Source: Lachnospiraceae bacterium (GTDB lineage Bacteria > Bacillota > Clostridia > Lachnospirales > Lachnospiraceae). From it: a stretch of DNA of 37,631 nucleotides. A model generated the notes under the pieces. The model worked only from the letters and a program-made list of their open reading frames with translations, had not been told where the DNA came from and searched no databases. The position numbers and the translations under genes are program-made. Below are positions 9,978 to 18,481 of this stretch, piece after piece. Every line of letters starts with the position of its first letter. The stretch's first letter is position 1. The stretch lies in NCBI GenBank assembly GCA_017635395.1, contig JAGBLN010000021.1, positions 1-37,631 of the forward strand. The letters run 5' to 3'.

Positions 9978-10012
9978 AAAAATTTCAAAATCTTTCTTTT
10001 GGGCTTTTTTAC

Positions 10013-10501
10013 TCAGTCCTCCAGGCATTTCTGAAGCGCTAACGTTCCGGTGCGGGCCACTTCCACTATGCTGACCTGAGCCAACATGCTTATCATGAGC
10101 TGTATCTTTTCAGGCGTGCTGCAAATCTGCAGCATCATAAGATTTTCAGACATATCAACGATCTCGGCCCCCATCACCTCACAGATTTCCATTATCTCAC
10201 GCCTGTTGGTCTTATTATACTTAACCTTCATAAGCATAAGTTCCCTTGTGATAGCCCTGCTCTCATCAAAGGTCTTGACCTTTATGACATCAAGCTTTTT
10301 ATTGAGCTGCTTTTCGATCTGCTCTAATGTCTGCTCGGAACCGCTACTCAATATGGTCATCATTGACACATGGCTGTCATCTGTCTCGCCCACTGCCAAT
10401 GAGTTAATATTATATCCTCTCCTGGAAAAGAGTCCTGCCACTTTCCAGAGAACACCGCTTCTGTTTTCAACCAGTACCGAAAAAATCCTTTTCATATGCA
10501 C
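10013..10501 (-). CDS. ilvN: Acetolactate synthase small (regulatory) subunit, first copy
   Basis: The 162 residues show the ACT domain (FSVLVENRSGVLWKVAGLF, then RRGYNINSLAVG) and the second small-subunit domain (REIMEICEVMGAEIVDMSEN). GGAGG lies upstream. Either GTG at 10501 or ATG at 10495 could start it; the GTG keeps 4 bases from GGAGG, the ATG 10, so the choice is open. It begins 9 bases after the ilvB stop and is surely cotranscribed with it. Having two different small subunits next to one large subunit suggests different holoenzymes with different feedback. The ilvN symbol is used only to tell it from the second copy. Confidence 0.9.
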   Translation of the reverse strand: MHMKRIFSVLVENRSGVLWKVAGLFSRRGYNINSLAVGETDDSHVSMMTILSSGSEQTLEQIEKQLNKKLDVIKVKTFDESRAITRELMLMKVKYNKTNRREIMEICEVMGAEIVDMSENLMMLQICSTPEKIQLMISMLAQVSIVEVARTGTLALQKCLED

Positions 10502-10510
10502 TGTCCCTCC

Positions 10511-12124
10511 TTAAACCAGATCCATGGGATCTATCAGGCACTCACAAAGACATGAATCCTCATCTGCCAAAAATCCCTCTATCTGCTTTTCCGCATCTTC
10601 CATATCTGCTATCAGCATATATTTCATATCGTAAGCCTTTGCAATATGTTCAAGATCCGGCTCATTATTCAGTTCAACCATTGCATAACGGTCCTTTAGT
10701 GAAAAATGCTGGTACTGACGGACCATTCCCAGATAGCTGTTTCTCATTACGACTATCTTAACCTTTATGCCGTACTGCTTCATTGTGGCAAGCTCCATCA
10801 TGGACATCTGGAAAGAACCATCGCCGCAGACTGCAACAACCTGCCGCCCTGAAGATGCATACTTTGCTCCTATGGCTGCGGGAATGGAATATCCCATTGT
10901 TCCCATGCCGCCGCTGGTTAAGAACCTTCCGTTTCTTACGATGTGGTTCCTGCAGGACCATATCTGGTTCTGTCCCACATCAGCCACATATACGGCATCA
11001 TCTTCCATCTTCTGTGAAAGCATTCTCACAAAGGCAGCCGGATCCACATAGCCGGGATGCTCAGGCCTTATGACCTTAAGGTCTTTCTTATAGCCGTCCA
11101 GTTCCTTTATCCATGCTGCATAGTCGCCGTCTATCTCGTATTCTGCCATATCAGCAAGTATATGGCCTGCATCTCCGACGATAGGAATGGTGGCGCCTGC
11201 ATTCTTTCCTATCTCAGCAGGATCCACATCTATATGGACGAGAACTGTATTCTCCGTAAGCACCTCTGTCTGGTTGACTGCCCTGTCAGCTACCCTTGCG
11301 CCTATCATGACGATCATATCAGCCTCGCGCATAGCCCTGTTGGCTGCAGGTGAACCATTATTTCCTACCATTCCGTAATACAGATGGTGTTCCGTAGGCA
11401 GCACGCCTATTCCCATCATTGTGGAAACAACCGGTATCTGGTACTCCTCCACCAGCTCCCTTAACTTAGCTGCCGCATCTCCCAGGTGGATGCCGCCGCC
11501 TGCACAGATAAGGGGCTTCTTTGCCTTTTCAAATTCATTGATAACCTTCTTTATCTGAAGCGCATTGCCCTTAACAGTAGGCTTGTAAGTACGGAGCTTC
11601 ACCTCATCGGGATACTCGAATTTCTTGATCTCTGCCTTCTGGACATCCATGGGGAAGTCGATGAGCACAGGACCGGGACGGCCTGAATTAGCTATATAAA
11701 AAGCCTCTTTCACGATCCTGGGGATCTCATTGGGATCCTTTACCAGGTATGAATACTTTACAAAGCTTTCCACTGCGCCGGTGATATCAGCCTCCTGGAA
11801 AACATCAGAGCCGATAAGCTCTGAGCTTACCTGACCGGTTATGCAGATCATGGGGATGGAATCGGCAAAAGCCGTAGCTATGCCTGTAATAAGATTGGTC
11901 GCGCCCGGGCCGGATGTTACGGCACAGACTGCGGACCTTCCCGTCACCCTTGCCATGCCGCTTGCCATATGCGCGGCATTCTGCTCTGTCCTCACCAGAA
12001 CTGTTTCTATTTCTGAGCTGTAAAGGGCATCATAAAAAGGGCATATAGCCACGCCAGGATACCCGAATACACTCTTCACTTTTTCCTGTTCGAGACATTT
12101 TACCAGAGCCTCAGCACCGTTCAT
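10511..12124 (-). CDS. ilvB: Acetolactate synthase large (catalytic) subunit
   Basis: It decarboxylates pyruvate on thiamine diphosphate and joins it to pyruvate or 2-ketobutyrate, the first common step of branched-chain amino acid synthesis. The 537 residues hold the PYR domain with the catalytic Glu in VRTEQNAAHMASG (near residue 47), CAVTSGPGATN, the FAD-binding middle domain, and the PP domain with the ThDP motif GDGSFQMSMMEL up to VMRNSYLG. GGGAGGTGGCG precedes the ATG. The protein is slightly shorter than usual because the N-terminal leader and C-tail are trimmed. Only 126 bases separate it from the divergent lipoprotein gene, too little for a T-box leader. Confidence 0.95.
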   Translation of the reverse strand: MNGAEALVKCLEQEKVKSVFGYPGVAICPFYDALYSSEIETVLVRTEQNAAHMASGMARVTGRSAVCAVTSGPGATNLITGIATAFADSIPMICITGQVSSELIGSDVFQEADITGAVESFVKYSYLVKDPNEIPRIVKEAFYIANSGRPGPVLIDFPMDVQKAEIKKFEYPDEVKLRTYKPTVKGNALQIKKVINEFEKAKKPLICAGGGIHLGDAAAKLRELVEEYQIPVVSTMMGIGVLPTEHHLYYGMVGNNGSPAANRAMREADMIVMIGARVADRAVNQTEVLTENTVLVHIDVDPAEIGKNAGATIPIVGDAGHILADMAEYEIDGDYAAWIKELDGYKKDLKVIRPEHPGYVDPAAFVRMLSQKMEDDAVYVADVGQNQIWSCRNHIVRNGRFLTSGGMGTMGYSIPAAIGAKYASSGRQVVAVCGDGSFQMSMMELATMKQYGIKVKIVVMRNSYLGMVRQYQHFSLKDRYAMVELNNEPDLEHIAKAYDMKYMLIADMEDAEKQIEGFLADEDSCLCECLIDPMDLV

Positions 12125-12173
12125 CTCGCCACCTCCCGAATACTTGAATAATTAAATGAGTTGTGATAAATTC

Positions 12174-12220
12174 ACTTAAGTAAAACTTAACGGTATATCA
12201 AAAAACTGTTCTTAACAGTT
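12174..12220. promoter_or_regulatory. Palindromes in the divergent ilvB / lipoprotein intergenic region
   Basis: AACTGTT (12204-12210) and AACAGTT (12214-12220) form a perfect 7-bp inverted repeat around CTT. A second self-complementary word ACTTAAGT lies at 12174-12181. They sit between the start of ilvB at 12124 and the start of the lipoprotein gene at 12251, so they could be an operator for either gene. The sequence gives no clue to the regulator. Confidence 0.35.
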
Positions 12221-12250
12221 AAATTACATACATTAAAGGACTATTATATC

Positions 12251-12724
12251 ATGAAATTCAGCCTTAACCCAGAAAAAACATCAAAAAAGGGGCAAAAAAT
12301 TCTCCCCCTTATTCTTGTATTCATACTTTTAACTTTTATAACAGGCTGCTCCAACAAAAAGGATGTTGAAAACTACACTGCCAATATGACTACTTTTGTT
12401 TCCAATGTCGAAAAGCTGTCGGTTTCAATAAATGCCATTGACCCGCAGTCCGACAGCGCCACGACAGACCTGCTCTTCTACCTGGACTATATGGACCAGA
12501 CTTTCTCCCAGATGGCAGATGTAAAGCCTCCTAAAGGATATGAGAGCGTATCCGATATCTCTCGCAGCGCAGCCACATCAATGCGCAATGCTGTCCAGCT
12601 CTATCATGAGGTATATGAAGCAGAAACCTATGATGAGGAAAAAGAGGCACAGGCCAGAGCCAGCTACAATTACGCCTTCGAATGCCTCGCCCAGATAAGC
12701 GACATCCTGCAGAGTGGGCAGTAA
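12251..12724 (+). CDS. Small lipoprotein, function unknown
   Basis: This is the only plus-strand gene recognised. The 157 residues start with a basic stretch, a hydrophobic signal segment (residues 19-33) and the lipobox FITGC, so Cys-35 should be lipidated and the protein held on the outer face of the membrane. The mature part is a helical domain of about 120 residues with no motif I recognise. AAAGGAC lies upstream. The gene ends 3 bases from the stop of the convergent membrane protein gene, and no terminator separates them, so the two 3' ends probably overlap as transcripts. Confidence 0.8.
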   Translation: MKFSLNPEKTSKKGQKILPLILVFILLTFITGCSNKKDVENYTANMTTFVSNVEKLSVSINAIDPQSDSATTDLLFYLDYMDQTFSQMADVKPPKGYESVSDISRSAATSMRNAVQLYHEVYEAETYDEEKEAQARASYNYAFECLAQISDILQSGQ

Positions 12725-12727
12725 TTC

Positions 12728-13633
12728 TTAACCCGCCGATTCCTCCGACTCTTCAGTATCAGGCACTATTCCGTCATCAATATCGTCATCGGACAGTTCA
12801 TCAAATGTATCCCCTGCCTTCCTTGAAAGCACGCGGCGCATCTGGTCTATCATTCCGGGATACCTTGTGGACTGGAAGTCCTTTACCGCCATCAGGTAAT
12901 GGGCTTCGACCTCTACTATCTTCTTATTCACGCCCTTGGCCATTACCACAAGCTTCTGTCCCCTGCGTACCATACGGAACTTCTTTAATTTTCCAGCCTT
13001 TGAATTGATCTTGTCCAGCTGCTGCTCCGAATACTTGTCTATGGCATCATAGATTTCTTTACACTTCTTATTCAGATTGCACATGCTTATGGTAGTAAAC
13101 ACCGCATCGCTTAAGAACACTACCCATATGGCTATGGAGGCATAATACCGTACCTCAGGCGGTATCTGAGCCATAAACCTGACCACAGCCGGATGATACA
13201 GCTTTACCAGGAAGAGGATGGCCAGGCCGAAGAACACGCCGGAAGGTACACTTATGCGCCCGTTTATATTCAGAGGGTATGCGCTGTAGTCCCAATACCT
13301 TGCATTGAAAACCTTTTCAAGCACCCAGCTTGTTATGTACTCTACCGCACAGACCGTAAGTGATGAGACTATCATTATCTTTACCGGAGATTCTATTCCC
13401 CGCAGAAGATAAAGATTCAATATGGAGACCACCGCATAAATCGGACAGTAAGGCCCTATAAAGCAGCCCCTGTTCATGAGCTTTCCCTGCTCGGCTATTG
13501 AATATACCGTTGATTCATATATCCATCCAGTAAAGCTGTATATGAGCATCGCAATGGTAAGCTGGGGAAAATCCATACCGCATACCATAAACGGTGAGAG
13601 TGAAACACCGTCGGATAAATATCCCATTATCAT
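12728..13633 (-). CDS. PF06541-type integral membrane protein (putative ABC transporter permease family)
   Basis: The start is set at ATG 13631-13633 (MIMGYLSDGVS), because GGAGGACT lies just before it inside the end of the HD-domain gene. The open frame continues to 13684 without support. The product of about 301 residues has five or six TM segments in the first 200. It shows the family signature FTGWIYESTVYSI, GCFIGPYCPIYAV and later DYSAYPLNINGRI, then a basic coiled region and an acidic tail rich in Asp and Glu. Members are labelled ABC transporter permease (CmpB) but have no known partner; none is encoded here. It is last in the operon with the HD-domain, beta-helix and topB genes. Confidence 0.8.
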   Translation of the reverse strand: MIMGYLSDGVSLSPFMVCGMDFPQLTIAMLIYSFTGWIYESTVYSIAEQGKLMNRGCFIGPYCPIYAVVSILNLYLLRGIESPVKIMIVSSLTVCAVEYITSWVLEKVFNARYWDYSAYPLNINGRISVPSGVFFGLAILFLVKLYHPAVVRFMAQIPPEVRYYASIAIWVVFLSDAVFTTISMCNLNKKCKEIYDAIDKYSEQQLDKINSKAGKLKKFRMVRRGQKLVVMAKGVNKKIVEVEAHYLMAVKDFQSTRYPGMIDQMRRVLSRKAGDTFDELSDDDIDDGIVPDTEESEESAG

Positions 13634-13637
13634 AACC

Positions 13638-14132
13638 TTAAGTCCTCCAGGGGAACCGCCCCACAACAGTTTCTCTTGTTGCACATATCTTATCCGCCAG
13701 GCAGAGAATAAGCCCTTCCTTTGTTTCAGGAGGCATGGGTGTCAGCGGAAACATGTGATGCTTTATCATATCGGATTCGATATGGTTTAGATCAAAATCC
13801 TTATTTGCCTGCACAAACGCCTTATGTGGATGTGTAAATCCATGTATCATGTTCGCCATGGATTTCTCATGCCAGTCATAAAGAAAATAGTCATGAAGAA
13901 GAGCACCCCTGATAAGGGATCTCTCATCAACTTTCAGGCCAAACTTTACCACAAGGAAATATGCGGTATACGCCACAGTAATGCAATGTTCCTTAACCGT
14001 GGTATCACCGTGCTGAATGAAATTAGTCATATCGTCAAAGCGGGAATCCCTGCGGGTTTCTGCCAGCACGCTTTTGAATGTCTTCAGATTTTCAGGCGGA
14101 AGATGCCGTATGAAAAGATTCTTTAATTTCAT
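13638..14132 (-). CDS. HD-domain phosphohydrolase
   Basis: The 164 residues carry the HD superfamily metal ligands in order: a first His in TVKEHCITVAY near residue 48, the HD pair in LLHDYFLYDWH near 79, a His in GFTHPHKAF near 98, a His in IKHHMFPLTP near 124, and a late Asp in LCLADKICA. This fits a small cytosolic metal-dependent phosphohydrolase of unknown substrate. The ATG overlaps the stop of the beta-helix gene (ATGA), a sign of coupling, and the next gene starts 4 bases after its stop. Confidence 0.85.
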   Translation of the reverse strand: MKLKNLFIRHLPPENLKTFKSVLAETRRDSRFDDMTNFIQHGDTTVKEHCITVAYTAYFLVVKFGLKVDERSLIRGALLHDYFLYDWHEKSMANMIHGFTHPHKAFVQANKDFDLNHIESDMIKHHMFPLTPMPPETKEGLILCLADKICATRETVVGRFPWRT

Positions 14133-14800
14133 TTTTCTTCTTTCCTCACAACCTCTCCGCTCTTTTTAAATATGCTGTTCTCATGTATCACACCGCGGAC
14201 ACATGATGTGGGATAAATATTGCTGTGTCTCCCTATTACAGAGCCGGGATTCAGTACTGAATTGCAGCCCACTTCCACAAAGTCTCCCAGCATTGCGCCG
14301 AACTTCTTAAGGCCGGTCTCTATACGGTCCTCTCCGTCCTTTACAACCACCAGGGTCTTGTCGCTCTTTACATTGGATGTGATGGAGCCGGCACCCATAT
14401 GTGACTTATATCCAAGTATCGAATCACCCACATAATTGTAATGGGGCACCTGGACATTATCAAAAAGTATCACATTCTTAAGCTCTGTGGAATTACCAAC
14501 TACGCAGTTCTTTCCTACGATAGCATTGCCCCTTATGAAGGCGCAGTGCCTTACCTCAGCCTCGTCGTCTATTATAAGCGGGCCGTTAAGGTAAGCAGAC
14601 TCGAAAACCTTGGCACTTTTAGCTACCCATATGTTTTCGCCGCGCTTTTCATATTTTTCCGGATCCATGCTTTCCCCCAGCTTAACGATAAACGCGCCTA
14701 TCTCCGGCAGCACTTCCCAGGGATATTCCTTTCCTTCAAAGACATCTGCCGCTATGGTTTTAGTAAGATCATAAAGATTAGCGATCTTTGCACTTTCCAT
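14129..14800 (-). CDS. Left-handed beta-helix (GlmU C-terminal-like) protein
   Basis: The 223 residues contain hexapeptide repeats through the middle (VAKSAKVFESAYLNGPLII, then FIRGNAIVGKNCVVGNSTEL) and a second block IPGSVIG-like (NPGSVIGRHSNIYP). This is the fold of the acetyltransferase half of GlmU and related sugar-nucleotide enzymes. The nucleotidyltransferase half is absent and the protein is too short to be GlmU. It probably transfers or binds an acyl group on a sugar nucleotide; the substrate is unknown. It begins 4 bases after the topB stop and overlaps the HD-domain gene by 4 bases. Confidence 0.8.
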   Translation of the reverse strand: MESAKIANLYDLTKTIAADVFEGKEYPWEVLPEIGAFIVKLGESMDPEKYEKRGENIWVAKSAKVFESAYLNGPLIIDDEAEVRHCAFIRGNAIVGKNCVVGNSTELKNVILFDNVQVPHYNYVGDSILGYKSHMGAGSITSNVKSDKTLVVVKDGEDRIETGLKKFGAMLGDFVEVGCNSVLNPGSVIGRHSNIYPTSCVRGVIHENSIFKKSGEVVRKEEK

Positions 14801-14804
14801 CTAT

Positions 14805-16958
14805 TCATTCCTCCTGCTTTTTCTTGGCTTTTGTTTTTGACTTTCCCTTATCCTTCGTATTTCCCGCATCCTTATAAAATGATGCGGCATAATCAAAGCA
14901 TTTGTACAAGGTCGAAGTATTTGTCAGTCCTTTTACTTTCTCTGTATTATTCCTTACAAATTCATTCAGCTTTACAGTATAATCATTCTTTCCAAGCTCT
15001 CCCTCTGTCACTTGGGAAAGCCCCTTCTCCCAGCTGGCTGTAAGCGTGGGATTCAGCATTGCGCCTATGGAATACCTGACCACATCAAAGACCATTTCCC
15101 CTTTAAGCGTAGGAGTAATTATCTGAGTCTTTTTGTTAAGGGCAAGATACTCTTCTTTATTTATCAGCTTGTCCAGTATTTCAGCCCTGGTGGCACTGGT
15201 GCCGATGCCTGAGCCTTTTATCTGGGCGCGCATTTCTTCATCCTCGATAAGCTGTCCCGCATTCTCCATAGCTAAGATCAGGCTTCCGGAATTATACCTT
15301 TTAGGCGGCGAGGTCTCGCCTTCCTTTATATCGTGACCGGAGCACTCCGTCTCCGTTCCAGCCTTCAGTCCATCCAGGACCTTTAGGAACTCCGGATCAC
15401 AGCCGTACTCAGCCTCATCATTATCAGAGTTATCTGATTTCTTTCCTGCCGTGTCATCGGCTCCGCTGTTTTCATCCGCTCCCTCATTTCCTTTTTCAGT
15501 GCTGTCGGCAGCATTGTTCTTAAAGAAGCTGTACTTCATCACTGCCCCGAAGCCTTCGCTTTCCATTACCTTGAAGCTTGCGAAAAAAGTCTCGCTGCCC
15601 TGCTTAAGCGTAAGGGAGATTTTTTTATATACCTGTGGCGGATAGAAAATCGCAAGGAACCTGCGGACTATCACTTCATAAATCTTTGCACTCACCGGCG
15701 ATAATCCCTGTAGGTTCTGAAGTCCCTGGCCTGTGGGAATTATTGCATAGTGGTCAGTTATCTGCTTGTCATTCACATAACGACTCTTGGCAATATTCTT
15801 ATATGTTCCATTCTGCAGAACCTCATTAGCAATAGCAGAACATACCGGATACGAAGCAAGGCCTTTTATATTCTTGTCTATGACCTTGGCCACCGCCGTT
15901 GAAAGCACCCTCGCATCGGTGCGGGGATAGGTCGTAAGTTTCTTCTCATAGAGTTCCTGGGCGATCTTAAGGGTCTCATCCGGGGAAATCTTAAAAAACT
16001 TTGAACAGATATTCTGCAGTTCCGCTAAGTTAAAAAGCAGAGGCGCATTCTTTTTTTCTGTCTTCTTTTCTTTTCCGGCTATCAATGCGGATGTTCCGTT
16101 TTTACAGGACTCATCATCACATATCTTTTTGATCAGGCCTTCCGCATCTTCCTTCTTAAGGAAACCGTTGTCCTTATATAAAAGCGGAGATCCTGCATAT
16201 GCAGAGCCTTCTACAGCCCTCCACTGTGCCGGAATAGTCTTTTCTCCTATCACGAAGTTACCGTTAATCCTGTAAAACGGAGTCTTTTTAAACTGCCTGA
16301 TCTCACGCTCCCTAATAACAACCATTCCGAGTACGCAGGTCATTACCCTGCCCACGGAAATAGCCGCACGGTCAGCCTTCAGATAGCTTTTTACATATCC
16401 GCCGTATTTTAAAGTAAGTGCCCTGGAAAAATTAATTCCCATCAGGTAATCAGCCTGAGCCCTAAGGTATGCGGCATTAGAGAGGTTATCATAGGCACTT
16501 ATGTCCTTGGCCTCCCTTATTCCACGCTGTATCTCTTCCTCAGTCTGGGAATCAATCCACACCCTCTTCTGAACCTTTCCGCTCACATGGGCTTCCTGGG
16601 CCACAAGACGATAGATATACTCTCCCTCGCGTCCTGAGTCGGTACAGACATAGATAGTCTTTATGTCAGCCCGGTTAAGAAGGCCGCTGACTATCTTAAA
16701 CTGCGCCGCCGCAGACGGAATTATCTCATATTTGAATTCATCGGGAATAAACGGAATGGTCTCGAAGCTCCAGCGCTTAAGCTCCGGATTGTACTTATCC
16801 GGATAGCTCATGCTGACCAGATGGCCAACACACCAGGTGATAACGGCTTCCTCGCTTTCGAGGTAGCCGTTTGCACGCTTCATATTGTATTTCAATGCCT
16901 TGGCAAACTCCTGCGCGACAGAAGGTTTCTCGGCGATAAATAAAGCCTTGTCAGACAA
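14805..16958 (-). CDS. topB: DNA topoisomerase III (type IA)
   Basis: It relaxes negative supercoils and decatenates DNA by cutting one strand. The 717 residues are close to Bacillus TopB. The Toprim segment is at the N-terminus (FIAEKPSVAQEF; CTDSGREGEY at 106-114). SVGRVMT lies at 201-207, and the catalytic tyrosine is Tyr-344 in TTYPRTDAR. An acidic Asp/Asn/Glu-rich insertion near 490-520 and a Lys-rich tail are present. No C-terminal zinc fingers are present, as is normal for this branch. It starts with TTG behind GAGGTAGG, 18 bases after the ATPase gene. It appears to be a chromosomal copy, with no conjugation genes near it. Confidence 0.93.
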   Translation of the reverse strand: MSDKALFIAEKPSVAQEFAKALKYNMKRANGYLESEEAVITWCVGHLVSMSYPDKYNPELKRWSFETIPFIPDEFKYEIIPSAAAQFKIVSGLLNRADIKTIYVCTDSGREGEYIYRLVAQEAHVSGKVQKRVWIDSQTEEEIQRGIREAKDISAYDNLSNAAYLRAQADYLMGINFSRALTLKYGGYVKSYLKADRAAISVGRVMTCVLGMVVIREREIRQFKKTPFYRINGNFVIGEKTIPAQWRAVEGSAYAGSPLLYKDNGFLKKEDAEGLIKKICDDESCKNGTSALIAGKEKKTEKKNAPLLFNLAELQNICSKFFKISPDETLKIAQELYEKKLTTYPRTDARVLSTAVAKVIDKNIKGLASYPVCSAIANEVLQNGTYKNIAKSRYVNDKQITDHYAIIPTGQGLQNLQGLSPVSAKIYEVIVRRFLAIFYPPQVYKKISLTLKQGSETFFASFKVMESEGFGAVMKYSFFKNNAADSTEKGNEGADENSGADDTAGKKSDNSDNDEAEYGCDPEFLKVLDGLKAGTETECSGHDIKEGETSPPKRYNSGSLILAMENAGQLIEDEEMRAQIKGSGIGTSATRAEILDKLINKEEYLALNKKTQIITPTLKGEMVFDVVRYSIGAMLNPTLTASWEKGLSQVTEGELGKNDYTVKLNEFVRNNTEKVKGLTNTSTLYKCFDYAASFYKDAGNTKDKGKSKTKAKKKQEE

Positions 16959-16976
16959 AACTACCTACCTCACTGA

Positions 16977-18341
16977 TTACAGGTCATCTATGCCTATAAG
17001 CGTAACGCCGCCTGTTTTCTCTGCCTCTTCCCTGAGCTCATCAGTAAAACTGCCCCTGGAAAAGATATAAATATAATCAGGCGTAAGCGAGGCACTTTCT
17101 GCAATGTCAAAGGCACGGTCAAGGACATCCACATCTGTCAGTTCTTCTCCTGAGATACAGAAGGCAAGCAGATTGGTCTCATCCTGATCCTGCATGACTA
17201 TGTCTATGCTTCCCTTTTTTCCGGGCCACTCACCGGTAGTGGCGGCATCTATGGGCAGGCCGTGTTCATCGTTCATTATGCTCAGATACTCCCTGCATAC
17301 CCGTGAAAAACTCTCACCATAGAAAGCATCCAGCTCAGGCTCTACAAAATTATCATAAAATTCTTCAGCATCAACGCACTGGTACTGCGATGCGTTGCCA
17401 TAGATAAACCTGAAATAGAACAAAAGAAAATGGGGTCCTATACGGTAAAGCCCCTTCCTTGCATTCTCCAGGGACGCTCCGTCAAAAGGAAATACCTTTT
17501 TTACAAGCTCCATCTCCATAAGGTTCCTTAAATAAACGCTTATCTTTGCCCTGGAATAATTTGTATAAAGATGCAGGTCATTCAGCTTATTCATGCCGTT
17601 AGCCATGCAGTGGAGAATGGTACAGTAAACGCTTGTCTCCCTGAGTTCTTCCCCCACTAACCTCATGCCTTCCCTGCATAACATGCTGTCTTTATTCAGA
17701 ATCTTCTTTATGATGTTGTCCTTTACGCTGACTTCATCAGAAAACTGCTCCCAGTAAGCAGGAATGCCGCCGAGAATGCTGTATACTTCCATGCATTCCT
17801 TCGTGCTGTATTTTGAAAAGAAATTGACGCAGTCAAGGAAACCAAGCTCCGGAAGCTTGTAAAATCCTTTGATAGCCTGCGACAGCTTACCTATCCTGGG
17901 TACAAAATCATTTTCAACAAAAGAAATGGATGATGATATAAGAAGAACAAAGACATCTGTCTCAGCCGTCTCGACAAACTCCACCAGATCATCCATAAAT
18001 GTATCCGAGTAACGGATGATATCCTGAAACTCATCTACCATCAGAACAAATTTCTTATCCGGATCCTTTTCCATGGCATCATCATATAATGCCCTGAAAA
18101 TATCATAATATGCAGGCAGACTCTCATCAAGTCCGCCTGCTTCTCTCATCCATAAGAGTTTCTGATGCATTTCGGCACAGCTTCTTGCCTGATAGTAACT
18201 GTAATTCTTGCCCTTGGCAAACCTTAGGGCCAGTGCAGTCTTACCTATGCCCGGACAGCCGTACAATACATAAAGCCCGCTGCCCTCCTTCTGGTAAACT
18301 TCAGACAGATATGCTGACTCTTTTTTTCTACCGACATACAT
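16977..18341 (-). CDS. AAA-type ATPase (DUF234-like, archaeal-ATPase family)
   Basis: The start is ATG 18339-18341 (MYVGRKKESAYL), set by AAGGTGG five bases upstream. The open frame continues to 18470, but that part is hairpin-rich leader. The 455 residues have Walker A GCPGIGKT (28-35), Walker B FVLMVDEFQ near 100, a sensor-like LLISSSISF, a winged-helix segment (NDLHLYTNYSRAKISVYL), and a nuclease-like C-terminal domain as in DUF234 proteins (DEFYGESFSRVCREYL, later GSIDIVMQD). Such ATPases are common in anaerobes and archaea, with unknown role; some resemble transposon- or virus-linked STAND ATPases. It heads the topB operon and has an unusual structured leader. Confidence 0.82.
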   Translation of the reverse strand: MYVGRKKESAYLSEVYQKEGSGLYVLYGCPGIGKTALALRFAKGKNYSYYQARSCAEMHQKLLWMREAGGLDESLPAYYDIFRALYDDAMEKDPDKKFVLMVDEFQDIIRYSDTFMDDLVEFVETAETDVFVLLISSSISFVENDFVPRIGKLSQAIKGFYKLPELGFLDCVNFFSKYSTKECMEVYSILGGIPAYWEQFSDEVSVKDNIIKKILNKDSMLCREGMRLVGEELRETSVYCTILHCMANGMNKLNDLHLYTNYSRAKISVYLRNLMEMELVKKVFPFDGASLENARKGLYRIGPHFLLFYFRFIYGNASQYQCVDAEEFYDNFVEPELDAFYGESFSRVCREYLSIMNDEHGLPIDAATTGEWPGKKGSIDIVMQDQDETNLLAFCISGEELTDVDVLDRAFDIAESASLTPDYIYIFSRGSFTDELREEAEKTGGVTLIGIDDL

Positions 18342-18438
18342 ATGATCCACCTTGCCGAGCACTTTGTGCGAGGCACGCACGGCGAATATCAGATTCGCCG
18401 CGCGATCAGGCGATTTGGGCTCGGCACAAATCGCTGGT
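18342..18438 (-). promoter_or_regulatory. Structured leader of the ATPase-topB operon (three hairpins and an RBS-proximal complement)
   Basis: Perfect inverted repeats follow one another: GCGATTTG/CAAATCGC at 18410-18434, GGCGAAT/ATTCGCC at 18381-18399 and GTGCG/CGCAC at 18366-18380. The 18410 hairpin has the loop TGCCGAGCC on the minus strand, and TGCCGAGC is exactly complementary to GCTCGGCA directly before the AAGGTGG ribosome site. GCTCGGCA can also pair locally around GCAC-AAA-GTGC. Two exclusive folds are therefore possible near the start codon. Confidence 0.45.
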
Positions 18439-18467
18439 AAAAAATCGACTCTTTCAGAGCGATTTTT
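18439..18467 (-). terminator. Rho-independent terminator after asd
   Basis: On the minus strand AAAAATCGCTCT pairs with AGAGTCGATTTTT (one bulge) around a GAA loop, ending in TTTTTT, about 15 bases after the asd stop. Confidence 0.65.
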
Positions 18468-18481
18468 CACACTATTTCCCC

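Noticed and set aside
12125-12250. T-box riboswitch for the ilv cluster
   Set aside because: The intergenic space is too short, and neither a specifier stem nor the conserved TGG-containing T-box sequence was seen.
14805-16958. topB as a sign of an integrative conjugative element
   Set aside because: Plasmid-like topB genes do occur in such elements, but no relaxase, coupling protein or type IV secretion gene is nearby and the neighbours are ordinary metabolic genes.
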